A DNA stretch of 64,000 nucleotides, from contig CP079103.1 in assembly GCA_019285755.1 (NCBI GenBank), positions 310,001-374,000 on the forward strand, given 5' to 3'. Under the pieces are notes generated by a model. It did no database searches. It saw only the letters and a list, made by a program, of their open reading frames with translations, and was not told where the DNA came from. Positions 20,959 through 32,455 of this stretch are shown here, piece after piece (the first letter of the stretch is position 1; each line of letters starts with the position of its first letter). Source of the stretch: Chitinophaga sp. E66. GTDB lineage: Bacteria > Bacteroidota > Bacteroidia > Chitinophagales > Chitinophagaceae. A program made the position numbers and the translations under genes.

Positions 20959-22610
20959 ATGAGGAAATGGTTATGGTTTTTGATGCTATGCTGGGAGCCG
21001 CTGCCCAGGCACAGGTGAACGCCGACAGCCTGCTGGGAAGACTGGCCGACAAATCCATGCCGGCCCCGAACGCATCCGCACGCTTAACCAGCTGGCCGCA
21101 TTTTATAATAAGGACTCAACCAATTCCGCCCTCGTATGGGCCAACGAAGCATACCTGCTTGCCCTGAAGGAAGAGAATCCCTCCCTCCAGGCCGCCTCGC
21201 TCCTCAGCCTGTCGGAAGGTTATTTGTATAATGACCAGTACGACCAGGCGCTCAACTACGCCTACACCGCCCTCGACCTCGTCAGTACAGACAGCGCCCG
21301 CGCCCGTTGCTTCACTCACCTGGGCTGGATATTTTACGATACGGAAAACGCTCACTTCGCGCAGCAATACCACCAGGAGGCATATGATATTTACCGCCGG
21401 CTGGGAGATCCCCGCCGCATAGCCCTGTCGCTGAACGCCCTCGGGCTGGTATACCTCCAGAAAGACGAGTTTACCACTGCCCGGAAATACTTCGACAGTA
21501 CGCTGCAGCTCGCCCGCGACCGCGGGCTCGAAGGGATGGTAGCCACGGCCCTCAGCAACCGCGGTATCTGCGAGAACGAGTTCGGGAAGTATGAAGCGGC
21601 CATTACCGATTTCAACGCAGCGCTGGAAACCCTCCGCACTACAGACGGCCTCTCGCATGCGGAAGTGCTCAACCAGATGGCCTATTCCCGCATCATGCTG
21701 AAGGAATACCCCAGGCCCGTGAGCTCCTGGCGCAGGCACGCACCCTGATCGACGAAAGCAATTCCAACACCCGCAAAGAGAAATTACTGGATAACCTGAC
21801 CAATTCGGTGCTGCTCTACCAGCAACTGGGCGAATACAAGACGGCCTTCACCGAGCTGCAGGAATATACCCGCGTCCGGAATGAGATCCTTTCCAAAAGC
21901 AAGAGCGAGGCAATCTCCGCCCTTAAGCTGAAACGGGAGGCCGACGAGAATCAGACCCGCATTATTACCCTCGTAGCCCAGAAAGAGCTCCGCGCTTTCC
22001 AGCGCAATGCCCTGGCCGCAGGAGTGCTGCTCCTTATTATTATCGGCTTCCTGCTGTATTCCAAAATGAAGCAGAAGCAGAAAAAGGAAAAGGAGCTCGA
22101 AGAAGTGAAGCGCGCCCTCATCAAACAGGAACTGGAAGGCGCGCTCCTGGAAAAGGAATCCCTCAATCATAAACTGGAGTTCCGGGATAATGACCTTAAA
22201 AACTATGCACTGTATATCTCCCAGCGTAACGAAATGATCCGGCAGTTCATAGACGAGCTAACCACCCTCGATATCCATTCCGACGCCAAAAAGGAAAACA
22301 TCGCCCGGTTTAATAAGATGGTCAATAAGTTCCAGCACGATCTCGATATTAACAAAGACGCGCAGGACTTCAACCTGTCGGTCAACGAAATCCACAAGGA
22401 TTTCTTCTTCAACCTGCTCAGCCAATACCCTAACCTCACCGAAAACGAACGCCGGTTATGCGCCCAGATCCGGCTGAATTTGTCGATCAAGGACATTGCT
22501 TCCTTAATAATATCTCTGTTAAGTCCGTAGAAATGGCCCGCTACCGCCTCCGGAAAGCCTTTAACCTGGAGCATAAAGACAGCTTGTCTGACTTTCTGAG
22601 GAATTTCTAA
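20959..22610 (+). CDS. TPR-containing membrane regulator with C-terminal LuxR-type helix-turn-helix
   Basis: The start at 20959 reads MRKWLWFLML and, after one added base, continues CLGAAAQAQV, a signal peptide. TPR repeats follow from about 21120 to 21850 (SLSEGYLYNDQYDQALNYAY, LNALGLVYLQKDEFTTARKY, ALSNRGICENEFGKYEAAIT). One membrane helix (LAAGVLLLIIIGFLLYSKMK, about 22015) leads to a coiled coil rich in K and E, then a cytoplasmic LuxR/GerE-like helix-turn-helix (TENERRLCAQIRLNLSIKDI, then SVEMARYRLRKAFNL). The layout is a Bacteroidota one-component envelope regulator. Frame changes lie near 20990, 21075, 21720 and 22505. It lies 214 bases upstream of a SusC on the same strand, a position that suggests local control. 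Confidence 0.83.
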
Positions 22611-22636
22611 TCTGTTTATTGTCAACTTGTTAACCC

Positions 22637-22672
22637 TCTTGTAGGGGTCTTGTAGAGGTGCCTGTAAGGCAC
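22637..22672. repeat. Three 11-base units with a small palindrome upstream of susC
   Basis: Consecutive 11-base words TCTTGTAGGGG, TCTTGTAGAGG and TGCCTGTAAGG run from 22637 to 22669. They are followed without a gap by CAC, which completes the palindrome GTGCCT-GTA-AGGCAC (22658-22672). The block lies between the TPR regulator and susC and is a candidate regulator site or a weak member of the phased-repeat class seen elsewhere in the window. Confidence 0.5.
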
Positions 22673-22824
22673 GGATAGAGGCTCCGTTTTCGCCTGCGCC
22701 CAATTTTCCGGTCTACTTTACGAATGCGTTCCGGGAACTGCGATTTCACGTTGTTCCGCTTCCAAAACCTATGCAACGGTTCCCGGGACGAGTCCATGTT
22801 ATTCTTAAAAAACTAAAAACCAAA

Positions 22825-25800
22825 ATGCGTATGTGGAAACTATTCCGAGGGAATGGACTGTTGCTGGTCCTTTTATTGACCGGGATGGCGGCGATGGCCC
22901 AGACCAGCAAGCCCCTCAAAGGTAAAATTACAGACGTGAACGGGGCGGCCATCCCGGGGTAAGCGTTGCCGTAAAGGGTACCTCCAGGGAACGGCCAGCA
23001 ATGCCAACGGAGAATTCACCATTACGGTAGCCCCGATGCCACGCTGGTGATCACCGCCATCGGGTTCGCCACCAGGAAGTACCGGTTGCCGGCAAGAGCT
23101 CCTTATCCATCATCATCCAGGAAAGCTCCAAAGGTCTGGATGAAGTGGTGGTGGTAGGCTACGGCACCCAAAAGAAAGGGGATGTAACCGCCGCTATCTC
23201 TACCGTCAATACCAGGAACTTAGAAAGGCAGCCCGCCGGCAATCTCGGTACCATGCTCCAGGGCCAGGCGGCCGGTGTGATCGTGAGCTCAGGAACGGGT
23301 ACCCCGCCGCCAGTCCCACCGTACTGGTGAGGGGCCTCAATAGCATTAACAACGACAACCCGCTGTACGTGGTAGACGGTATCCCCAGGGTATGCATATG
23401 ACCTCAACCCGAATGACATCGAGTCGGTTTCCATCCTCAAAGACGCTTCCGCCGCTACCATCTACGGTGCCCGGGCAGCGGGAGGGGTGATCATCATCAC
23501 CACCAAGAAAGGAAAAAGCGGGGAGCCGCGGATCAATTTCAACTCCTATGTGTCGCAGCATGAACTGAACAACAACATCCCCTGCTCGGCAAAACCGATA
23601 TGAACAAAGTGGTGAAGCAGGCCTTCGCGAACGACGGCACCACCACCGCCCCGCCCATTTATGTGATGGACGATAACAAATACGCCAATTCCGACTGGGT
23701 GGGGGCGTATATGAAGAAAGGCGTGGAGCAGAAACATGACCTGGACGTGTCCGGCGCATCCGAAAACTATCTTACCGCCTGTCGCTCGGCCATTGGGAGC
23801 ATTCGGGAACATCATCAACTCCGGTTCCAGGCGCGATAACCTCCGCCTGAATACGGAGATCCGCCTGCTGAACGACCGCCTGAAAGTAACCCCGATCCTT
23901 TCCTATACCCGCTTCAATAACAAGAACTTCGGCGACGTAACGGGCGATGGCGACGCCGGATTCTCCGCCATCATGGATCTTTATAAGACGCCCCGCACAA
24001 AAGGATCTATGATCCTTCTTCCGTGAATGGTTTTGCCAAACCGGAACCGGAGCTCGGCTCCGGGAACATGGTAGGGCAGCGCATGCTGACAGACAGCCGC
24101 ACGGCAGACGATCACCTGCAATTCAACATCGCCGCCGATCTGAAACTCTGGAAAGGGTTATCCTATAACTTCAGCGCGGGCCGCAATATCATTAACAGCT
24201 TCAGCTACACGCAGACGCCTGCCTATGATTTCGGGGCGCTGGCGTTGGTGGAAAACCCGAGCCGTTCCGAAAGCCGGGGCCGTACGGAGTACCAGGTGTT
24301 CACGCATTTGCTGAACTATGAAAAGACCTTTGGCCGCCATAACCTGAAAGCCATGTACGGTTTCTCCCGCGAGAAATCCGTGGCACAGGGCACCTCCGCT
24401 TCGGGCAATCACCTTTCCAGCCCGCTGATAGAATCCCTGTCTGGTCTGATTATCGAAGGCAAGAACGACCTGATCCGCGCCAACGGCTGGAATTATTCCA
24501 GCTCGCTGCAGTCTTACTTTGGCCGCGTGTCTTACAACTACGACGACCGTTACTACCTGCAGGGTAGCCTCCGCCGCGATGGTTCCTCCAAGTTCGGGCC
24601 TACGCACCGGTATGGTACTTTCTATTCCGTGTCCGGCGGATGGAACCTGCATAAAGAAAGCTTCTTCAATATCCCATGGATCTCCGAACTGAAGCCGCGC
24701 ATCAGCTACGGCACCGTGGGCAACCAGAATGTGGAAAACTTCCAGTATCTCGCAAAGATCTTCATCGCCGGTTCCAGCGAATGGCTGAACTATCCTTTGG
24801 CGCTGCTCCTTCGCAGCAGGTGTACGTAGGCGCTATCGCGACCGCATTGGCGAACATCAACATCAAATGGGAGCAGACGGCTACCATGAACGCGGGCGTT
24901 AGCTTCAGCTTCCTGAAGGGCGCCATCAGCGGTAATGTCGATTACTTCCGCAGCCGCACGTCAGATATGCTGGCAGAAACACCGATCCCTTCTTCTTCCG
25001 GGATTACCTCCATGCCGCTGACCAATATCGCGGATATGGAAAATAAGGGTTGGGAATTGTCTACTACCTATCGCAACCCTGCTGAGAAAGGTTTCTCCTG
25101 GGATGTGACGCTGAACCTCTCGCATAGCCGTAATAAGATCATTCGTTTGGGATATGATGAAGGCATGATATCCGACGGGTATGTGGATTACTCCAACCGT
25201 GCGAGCACCATTACCCGTAAAGGCGAAGCGCTGGCGTCATTCTACCTCTTTAAATCGAATGGCATTTTCCGTTCGCAGGCGGATGTGGATGCGCATGTGA
25301 ATAAAGAGGGCGACAAGCTGCAACCCAACGCTGCTCCCGGCGACCTGCGCTTTGAGGATACCAACGGCGACGGCCAGCTGAACGATGACGACAAGGTGAT
25401 TATGGGGAATGGCCTGCCGAAGCTGGATTATGGCCTCACCTTCAATGCCCGCTACAAGAACTTCGACCTGATGGTGTTCCTGAACGGTAAGCAAGGTCAG
25501 AAGATGTACAACGGCGCGAAGATGTTCCTCTACCGCTTCTACCGCTCGGCAGACCTGGTGAACGCCTGGACGCCTTCCAATCCAGGATCTGAAGTGTACC
25601 GCCTGTCTGACGAAGACAAGAACGAGAACCTCCGCGTATCCGACTATTTCCTCGAAGACGCTTCGTTCCTTCGCCTGCGGAACCTCCAGCTCGGTTATAC
25701 CCTGCCTTCCGCACTGACGAAAAAGGCATATATCAACCGGCTCCGCATTTATGCCGGCGCTTACAACCTGCTCACGTTCACGAAATACACCGGCTTTGAT

Positions 25801-25899
25801 CCGGATCTGTCTAACACCGGCATCTTCAGCCGCGGGGTAGACCGCGGATATTATCCCATGAGCCGCTCATTTGTGGCAGGCATCAACGTAGGCTTCTAA
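22825..25899 (+). CDS. SusC-like TonB-dependent receptor of the proposed hydroxylysine-glycoside locus
   Basis: An outer-membrane importer without an STN domain, so not of the sigma/FecR-coupled kind. The start at 22825 ([20 protein letters not shown]) follows an A-rich leader and gives a signal peptide. A carboxypeptidase-D-like domain comes first ([14 protein letters not shown], about 22918-23090). The plug follows, with the hallmark [20 protein letters not shown] (about 23140) and [19 protein letters not shown]. The barrel then ends in the aromatic [10 protein letters not shown]. Frame changes are dense between 22960 and 24010 and again near 24800, while the final 1.1 kb is intact. SusD follows 12 bases later. 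The substrate is inferred from downstream enzymes, not from the receptor itself. Confidence 0.9.
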
Positions 25900-25911
25900 C
25901 CGCAACTAAAC

Positions 25912-27441
25912 ATGAAAATTATGAAACTGAAAATAGCCGCTCTCGCTTTCTTTTCCGCTACGCTCTTTACCGCGTGCTCAGACAAGTTCCTGGAACTGGA
26001 CGATAAGCAGAACCTGACGGAGAATACTTTCTGGTCTACCCGCCAGCACGCGCTGCAGGGTATCACCGCCACCTATGGCGCGCTACAGGCATACGACGGT
26101 TCCAAATGGACCTGGTTCGAATCCGTGTATACCACGCTTAATTACAAAGGAGACGATATCGATAATAATAAGAACGAACCCTACGGGAAGAACCTCGCGG
26201 CATTCGTGAACAGTGCCGACGACAACGGCGCCTGGAGCCTTTGGGCTACTGCCTATACAGGTATCGGCCGCGCTAACCAGGTGATCGCTAAAGTGCCGGG
26301 CATCGCGGTGATGGCGGAAACGGAGCGCACCCAGATCGTGGGCGAAGCAAAGTTCCTCCGCGCCTACAATTACTTCCTCCTCGTAAACGGCTTCGAAAAT
26401 GTACCGCTGGTGCTGACCTTCGAGAAAGACATCACGAAGCTCCAGGTGCCGCAGTCGCCCAAAGAAGCCATCTGGGCGCAGATCGAAAAAGACCTGACCG
26501 AAGCGGAAGCCATCCTGCCGGAAACTTACCCCGCGGAATATAAAGGCCGCGCCACGAAAGGCGCCGCCAAAGCCATGCTGGGAAAGATGTTCCTTTTCCA
26601 GGAAAAGTGGGCGCAGGCAGAGGCGAAGTTCCGGGAGATATATGGCAAGTATGCCCTCAACGACAACTTCGCCGACAACTTCAATGGTACGAAAGAAAAC
26701 GGCCCTGAATCAATATTCGAGATTCAATGGAGCGGCGACCGCACCGTGTCCGACGAGCGCCATCCCTTCAACTTCGAAGTGCGCCCCGGCGCCCTGGACG
26801 GCTGGGAGCTGATGTATCCCTCAGACTGGCTGGTGCAGACGCTGAAGAACGATAAAACAGACACAGGCGGATATAGCGACCGCGTATATGGTACCATCTT
26901 CTTCGACGATCCCAATTCCTATATGTGGGACCTGGGCACGCCCGCTTCCCGGATACCTTACGCCGATGTGAAAGGCACCATGGTACGGCAGGTATACTTC
27001 AACAAATACGCCTACCCGAACGACCGGAGCGGCGCGTATGTAGGGTATAACATTTCCATTATCCGCTATGCAGACGTGCTGCTCATGCTGGCAGAAGCCG
27101 CCAACGAAAACAACAAGACGGCGGAAGCCACCGGGTTCGTGAATGAAGTGCGCACCCGCGCCAAAGCTAAACTGATCTCCGGGTTGGGGAAAGACCAGTT
27201 GCGCGAGCATATACGCCAGGTGGAGCGCCCAACGGAGCTGGCCATGGAATGGGGCATCCGTTGGTTCGACCTGATGCGCTGGGCGCGTGGCAACACCGCG
27301 AAGCTGAATGTGAAGGGCACTTTGCAGGCGCACGGGAAACCCTCTGCCGCTAACTATGTGGAAGATAAACATATCCGCTACCCTATACCGCTGAAGGAAA
27401 TCAGCGTCAACCCGCTGTTAAAGCAAAATCACCTGTATTGA
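25912..27441 (+). CDS. SusD-like/RagB surface lipoprotein, intact
   Basis: A complete 509-residue SusD homologue. The signal peptide and lipobox are MKLKIAALAFFSATLFTACS; translation may start at 25912 or at the Met three codons later. SusD features include the TPR-type segment GEAKFLRAYNYFLLVNGFEN, the linker motif WAQIEKDLTEAEAILPETYP and the C-terminal RagB signature MEWGIRWFDLMRWARGN with the ending YPIPLKEISVNPLLKQNHLY. It would form the lid on the preceding SusC and bind the incoming ligand at the cell surface. A terminator-like hairpin separates it from the enzyme genes. The gene has no frame break, in contrast to its neighbours. Confidence 0.93.
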   Translation: MKIMKLKIAALAFFSATLFTACSDKFLELDDKQNLTENTFWSTRQHALQGITATYGALQAYDGSKWTWFESVYTTLNYKGDDIDNNKNEPYGKNLAAFVNSADDNGAWSLWATAYTGIGRANQVIAKVPGIAVMAETERTQIVGEAKFLRAYNYFLLVNGFENVPLVLTFEKDITKLQVPQSPKEAIWAQIEKDLTEAEAILPETYPAEYKGRATKGAAKAMLGKMFLFQEKWAQAEAKFREIYGKYALNDNFADNFNGTKENGPESIFEIQWSGDRTVSDERHPFNFEVRPGALDGWELMYPSDWLVQTLKNDKTDTGGYSDRVYGTIFFDDPNSYMWDLGTPASRIPYADVKGTMVRQVYFNKYAYPNDRSGAYVGYNISIIRYADVLLMLAEAANENNKTAEATGFVNEVRTRAKAKLISGLGKDQLREHIRQVERPTELAMEWGIRWFDLMRWARGNTAKLNVKGTLQAHGKPSAANYVEDKHIRYPIPLKEISVNPLLKQNHLY

Positions 27442-27447
27442 TTCTCC

Positions 27448-27479
27448 GCGCCGGCGCGCCGTTGCGCCGGCGCCTTTTT
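27448..27479 (+). terminator. Intrinsic terminator or attenuator between susD and the GH2 gene
   Basis: A perfect 10-base stem GCGCCGGCGC / GCGCCGGCGC with a 6-base loop is followed by five T's. It is strong enough to end transcription of the SusC/D pair. The GH2 start is only 18 bases beyond it, so it could act as partial read-through that keeps transporter message above enzyme message. Confidence 0.8.
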
Positions 27480-27497
27480 CACCAATAGAAGGATCGT

Positions 27498-30400
27498 ATG
27501 AAATATCGCATCGGATGGAGCATAGGTTTGATTTGCTTCTTTTTATCGGCCGCCCGCGCACAGGAGCCCTGGCAGAACCCGGCCGTGCAAACCGAGAATA
27601 CGCTGACGCCCCATTCGGCTTTTACGCCGCATACATCTCAAACGGATGCTTTGGGAGAAAGACTTCACCGCTGGTGTTGTCGCTCGACGGGCAATGGCGC
27701 TTTCATCTTTCACCCAGTCCAGCCCAGCGGCCGGATAGCTTCTTTACGGACAGATATGATGTAAAGGGGTGGAAGGAAATCAAAGTGCCGGCGCATTGGC
27801 AGACGGAAGGTTTCGACCGGTTTATTTTTACGGACGTGGAATACCCTATTCCCGTGAACCCGCCCTTTCCGCCGGAGCAAGATAACCCGGTGGGATCGTA
27901 TAAGCGCAGCTTCCGTGTGCCGGATAGCTGGAAGGGGAAGCGGGTGACCTTGCGGCTGGGTGCCGTCAATTCGTTCTTTTATTGCTGGGTGAACGGGCGG
28001 TATGTGGGTCTGAGCAAGGACAGCAAAACAGCGGCGGAGTTCGATGTGACGCAATATCTCCGGAAAGGAGAGAATACGGTATCGGTACAGGTATTCCGGT
28101 TTAGCGACGCCACCTATCTCGAAGGGCAGGACATGTGGAAACTCTCCGGCATCGAGCGCAGCGTGGAGCTGATCGCGCGGCCGCAGGCGGGTGTGGAAGA
28201 CTTCTTCGTGACGGCTTTGTTGGATAGCACCTATCAACATGGGATATTCAACCTGGATGTGCGCCTGAATGCCCCGGCGCCCGGCGGGCGGATGGAAGTG
28301 CAGTTGCTGGATGAGGCAGGGAAGTCCGTCTATCAACAACAACAATCCGTTCGGCAGCAAACACGGTTTCATTTTTCGTCGGTATTGCGCCATGTGAAAA
28401 GCTGGAATGCAGAACATCCCCATCTTTATACATTGCTCATTTCTCAGTACGACGCAAAAGGCAGGCTGGTGGAATGCATGTCCCATAAAACGGGCTTCCG
28501 TGCGGTAGAGATCCGGAATGGATTGTTGCTGATAAATGGTGTGGCGGTAAAGATCAAAGGCGTGAACCGGCATGAGCATGATATGCATACCGGGAAGGTG
28601 ATCACCACGGAGAGCATGTTGAATGATATCCGGCTGATGAAGCAGTATCATGTCAACGCGGTCCGGTCCAGCCATTACCCGAATAGCCCGGACTGGTACC
28701 GGTTATGCGATGAGTATGGATTGTACTTGGTGGATGAAGCGAACATCGAATGCGACGGGATGTATTTCCATCCTTCGAAGACATTATCCGATAAACCGGA
28801 ATGGAAGGAGGCGTACCTGCACCGTACCCGCCGGATGTTTGAGTCCAATAAGAACCATACATCCATTATTACCTGGAGCCTCGGCAATGAAAGCGGGTTC
28901 GGGGAAAACTTCATAGCCACCTATCAATACCTCAAATCGAACGATATCACGCGCCCTGTGCAGTACGAATCGGCGGAACGCAATGCGTACACAGATATCG
29001 TATGCCCGATGTACAAATCTACCGCCACGATGCTGGAGTACGTCCGCCGTTGGCGCGACCGGCCATATATCCAATGTGAATATGCGCATATGATGGGTAA
29101 TGGCGGCGGCAACCTGCAGGATTACTGGGATCTGATCTATCGCCATGCGCAGCTGCAGGGCGGTTTTATCTGGGACTTCTCCGATCAGACATTTCAACGA
29201 AAAGACAAAGCCGGTCGTGACATCTGGGCTTATGGCCGCGACATGGGGAACGTAGGCGCTACCAGCGATACGAGCTTCTGCGCCGACGGGTTGTTCGCTG
29301 CCGACCGGACGCCCCATCCGCAGGCATTTGAATTTAAGAAGGTCGTTCAACCGGTGACGTTTGCGCCGGTGCCCATGTCTGCCAATGCCATCACCGTTAC
29401 CAACCGGCTCGATTTTACCAACCTGGATGCCTTTGATTTCGCCTGGTTCGTAACCCGCAACGGGAACGCATTGCGCAAGGTAAGCTGGACCGGCTGGATG
29501 TGAAGCCTCATGAAACAGGCGCTCTTTCTATCCCCTTACCGGCAATGGATGCCAATGCCGAATATTTCCTGACCGTGGAAGCACGCACCCGGGAGGCAAC
29601 GCCGCTGGTGCCGGCAGGGTACCTGGCGGCCTGGGAACAGTTACCGCTTAACCCCAGGTTTACCGCGCTCCTGCGCCGGCAACAACATCCGCGGGTTATA
29701 CGGAAGACGCCAATGGGATCCGGTTCACGGGCAAAGACTTTACCGTTCAATTCGATAAGCGGTCGGGTTGGATGAATCAGTATACGTTACAAGGTCAGGA
29801 GATGTTATTGTCTGTCCTGGAGCCGCATTTCTGGCGGGCGCCTACAGATAATGACATCGGCAACAGCCAGCAGATCCGTTGCGCCATGTGGAAAGATGCG
29901 GTGCAACATGGGCAACTGGTGTTTATCCGTGTGGAGAAAGACGATGCAGGCAGAGCGGTAGTAAAAGCGCAACATCGCTTTCCTTCGGTGGATGCTGTGT
30001 ATCTGACATCCTATACGGTACAGCCAGATGGCGCTGTACTGGTAAGCGTGGAGATGAAAGCCGGTAAAACTCCCATTCCCGAGCTGCCCCGCTTCGGCAT
30101 GCGGGTGCTCCTGAAAGGTCAATACGACAACGTGAGCTGGTTTGGCCGCGGGCCTTTCGATAACTATGAAGACCGGAAGACGGCCGCTGCCGTGGGGCTA
30201 TATAATATGAAAGCGGACAGCCTTTTCCATCCGTATCCCCGCGCACAGGAAAGCGGCTACCGCACCGATGTTCGGCATATCGCGCTGACGGATGCCCAGG
30301 GTAAGGGGCTTTCCGCTTACGGTGCGCCGCTGATCTGCACAGGCGTGTTGCATTTTGATATGGCGCGGATGGAGTTTGACAGGCATGCGCCGGAGAATAT

Positions 30401-30566
30401 CCATGGAGGTTCCATGACTAATGATGACCTCATCTGGTGGAACATCGATTACAAACAATCGGGCGTGGGCGGCGACAATTCCTGGGGCGCCACGCCGCAT
30501 GCGGAGTACATGCTGCCTTACCGCGATTATCAATATTCGTTCATCCTTCGTCCGGTAGTGAAATGA
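27498..30566 (+). CDS. GH2 beta-galactosidase (LacZ-type)
   Basis: A secreted glycosidase that releases terminal beta-galactose. A signal peptide (MKYRIGWSIGLICFFLSAAR) is followed by the GH2 jelly roll (SLDGQWRFHLSPSPAQRPDS, KVPAHWQTEGFDRFIF), an Ig-like domain and the TIM barrel. The metal/galactose loop reads GVNRHEHDMHTG. The acid/base Glu is in SLGNESGFG (about 28880) and the nucleophile Glu in PYIQCEYAHMMGN (about 29075). The C-terminal beta-sandwich has the LacZ marker PHFWRAPTDNDIGN (29824). The merged length of about 1020 residues equals classical LacZ. Frame changes lie near 27650, 29485 and 29685. Its stop overlaps the start of the GH63 gene (ATGA). A plausible local job is removal of galactose from hydroxylysine after glucose is taken off; ordinary lactose-type substrates remain possible. 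Confidence 0.92.
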
Positions 30567-32450
30567 GAAACATCCTCCTGTCTATATTCATTGTAACAGT
30601 AATGCAGGGCGCGTTCGCGCAACGCGCCCAATTTCCAGATGTGCTCGATCTGCGTGCCGATCCGCCATCCGGCCGCGGTATTGAGCAGAATGTTTTTAGT
30701 GATATGGGCGCCTGGCATGCATATGGCTTGCCGCTCCATGCAAAAGATTACGGCGCCTTTACGGGCCCGCTCGTGATGGATATGAATGGCCGCTGGCTGT
30801 CGGATGCGGTTTCCCGGTTAACGGTTAGTATAGATGGACGTACCCGTGAGCTGGGCGCTTCTAAGGCTGCGATCCATTATTTCCCGGGTATGCTGGAACA
30901 GGATTTTGATTGGAAAGATCTCTCCATTCGCCAGCAGCTGATTTTCGTTTCGGGAGAGCCGCTATGTTGCATACCGTTGTCCGCAATAAAAGCGGGCGTA
31001 AGTTGGAATTGCAGGTAGGCTATCATGGCCGGGTGAAAGGGATCGTGGCGGGGAAAGACGGGTTAACTGGCAACGGTTTCTCCATCCGCTGGCCTTCCGC
31101 CGGTTCGGTAGTTGCCGACAGCCTGGGGTATACCGCAACCTGGGCCGTGTCGCTCCGGGCGGGGAGTCCTTTCTTCAAACCCAAACCCAATCTTACGCGC
31201 CGGAAGGTCATCTCCCCGACGAGCAATACGACTTCAATACAGAACTGCAAAAAAATGAGGCGCGCTGGAATGGATATCTATCGAACTACTTCGCGGGAAC
31301 CAGGCTGACCCGTAAAGAGAAACGCCTAGCCGTCAAGAGTATGATGACGCTCATAACCAACTGGCGCACCGCTTCTAAAGATATCCTGCACGATGGCGTA
31401 TTCCCGTCCGTCAACTACCAGGGATTCTATGGCGTATGGAGCTGGGACAGCTGGAAGCAGGCGGCCGGTATTGCTACTTACTTTCCTGAACTGGCGAAGG
31501 ATAACATCCGCAGCATGTTCGATTACCAGGACGAACACGGTATGATCGCTGACTGTATCTACGCGGATAAGTCAGAAAATAACTGGCGCGATACCAAGCC
31601 TCCATTGGCTGCCTGGGGCGTCTTTGAAGTATTCCGCCACTCGAAAGACAGCGCCTTTGTCCGCGAAATGCTGCCCGGCCTCATCCGGTACCATGAATGG
31701 TGGTACAGGCACCGAGACCACGATGGTAACGGTCTTTGTGAATATGGTTCTACCGACGGTACGCGTATTGCCGCGGCCTGGGAGAGCGGGATGGATAATG
31801 CCGTCCGGTTCGATAGCGCGGTGATGCTGCGTAATGATGCCGCCGCCTGGTCGCTCAACCAGGAAAGCGTAGACCTCAATGCTTACCTCTATGCGGAGAA
31901 GCGATACCTCGCTCACCTCTGCGCCATAGCCGGCATGGAGAATAATTATACGGCGGAAGCAGAAAAGCTAAAACTCCTCATAGGCGACCGCTTCTACGAT
32001 TCCCGCGCGGGTTTCTTCCATGACCGGATGCTGAAAGCCGGGGCGCATGTGCCCGCTGATGGCCCGGAAGGATGGATTCCCTTGTGGGCGGGACTGGCAA
32101 CGCCATCGCAGGCGGCGGCCGTTCAAATGAAAATGAGGACGGCGCCCGGTTTAATACGCACGTTCCTTACCGACGCTCTCCGCAAACCACCCCGCCTTTG
32201 ATCCTATGAAAGGATATTGGCGCGGGCCCGTCTGGCTGGATCAGTTCGCTTTCGGGACGGAAGGGCTCCGGCGCTATGGGTACGGCAAACTGGCCGCAGC
32301 CCTGGAGGCGAAGTTGCTGGCTAACGCGGAAGGATTGACGGGTAACCAGCCCATATATGAAAACTATCACCCGCTTACCGGGAAGGGACTGAATGCCAGG
32401 AACTTCAGCTGGTCGGCGGCGCATCTCTTAATGATATTGAAAACAAGTAA
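30563..32450 (+). CDS. GH63 alpha-glucosidase of the YgjK type
   Basis: A secreted (alpha/alpha)6-barrel glucosidase. The signal peptide is MRNILLSIFIVTVMQGAFAQ. The catalytic domain has a close YgjK-like pattern: WSWDSWKQAAGIA, DNIRSMFDYQDEHGMIADCI, NNWRDTKPPLAAWGVFEVF, and the acid residue in WESGMDNAVRFD (about 31780-31815). MKGYWRGPVWLDQF follows, with the base Glu in PIYENYHPLTGKG (about 32350) and FSWSAAHLL at the end. Family members invert alpha-glucosides, and E. coli YgjK is known to accept glucose alpha-linked to galactose. Frame changes lie near 30950, 31200, 32150 and 32435. Correcting the last puts the stop at 32448-32450, five bases before the next gene. Translational coupling to GH2 suggests that the two act on one disaccharide. 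Confidence 0.85.
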
Positions 32451-32455
32451 CGAAC

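Noticed and set aside
22771..22824. Upstream ATG for SusC at 22771
   Set aside because: It would add a basic stretch before the signal peptide. The ATG at 22825 follows an A-rich leader typical of this phylum.
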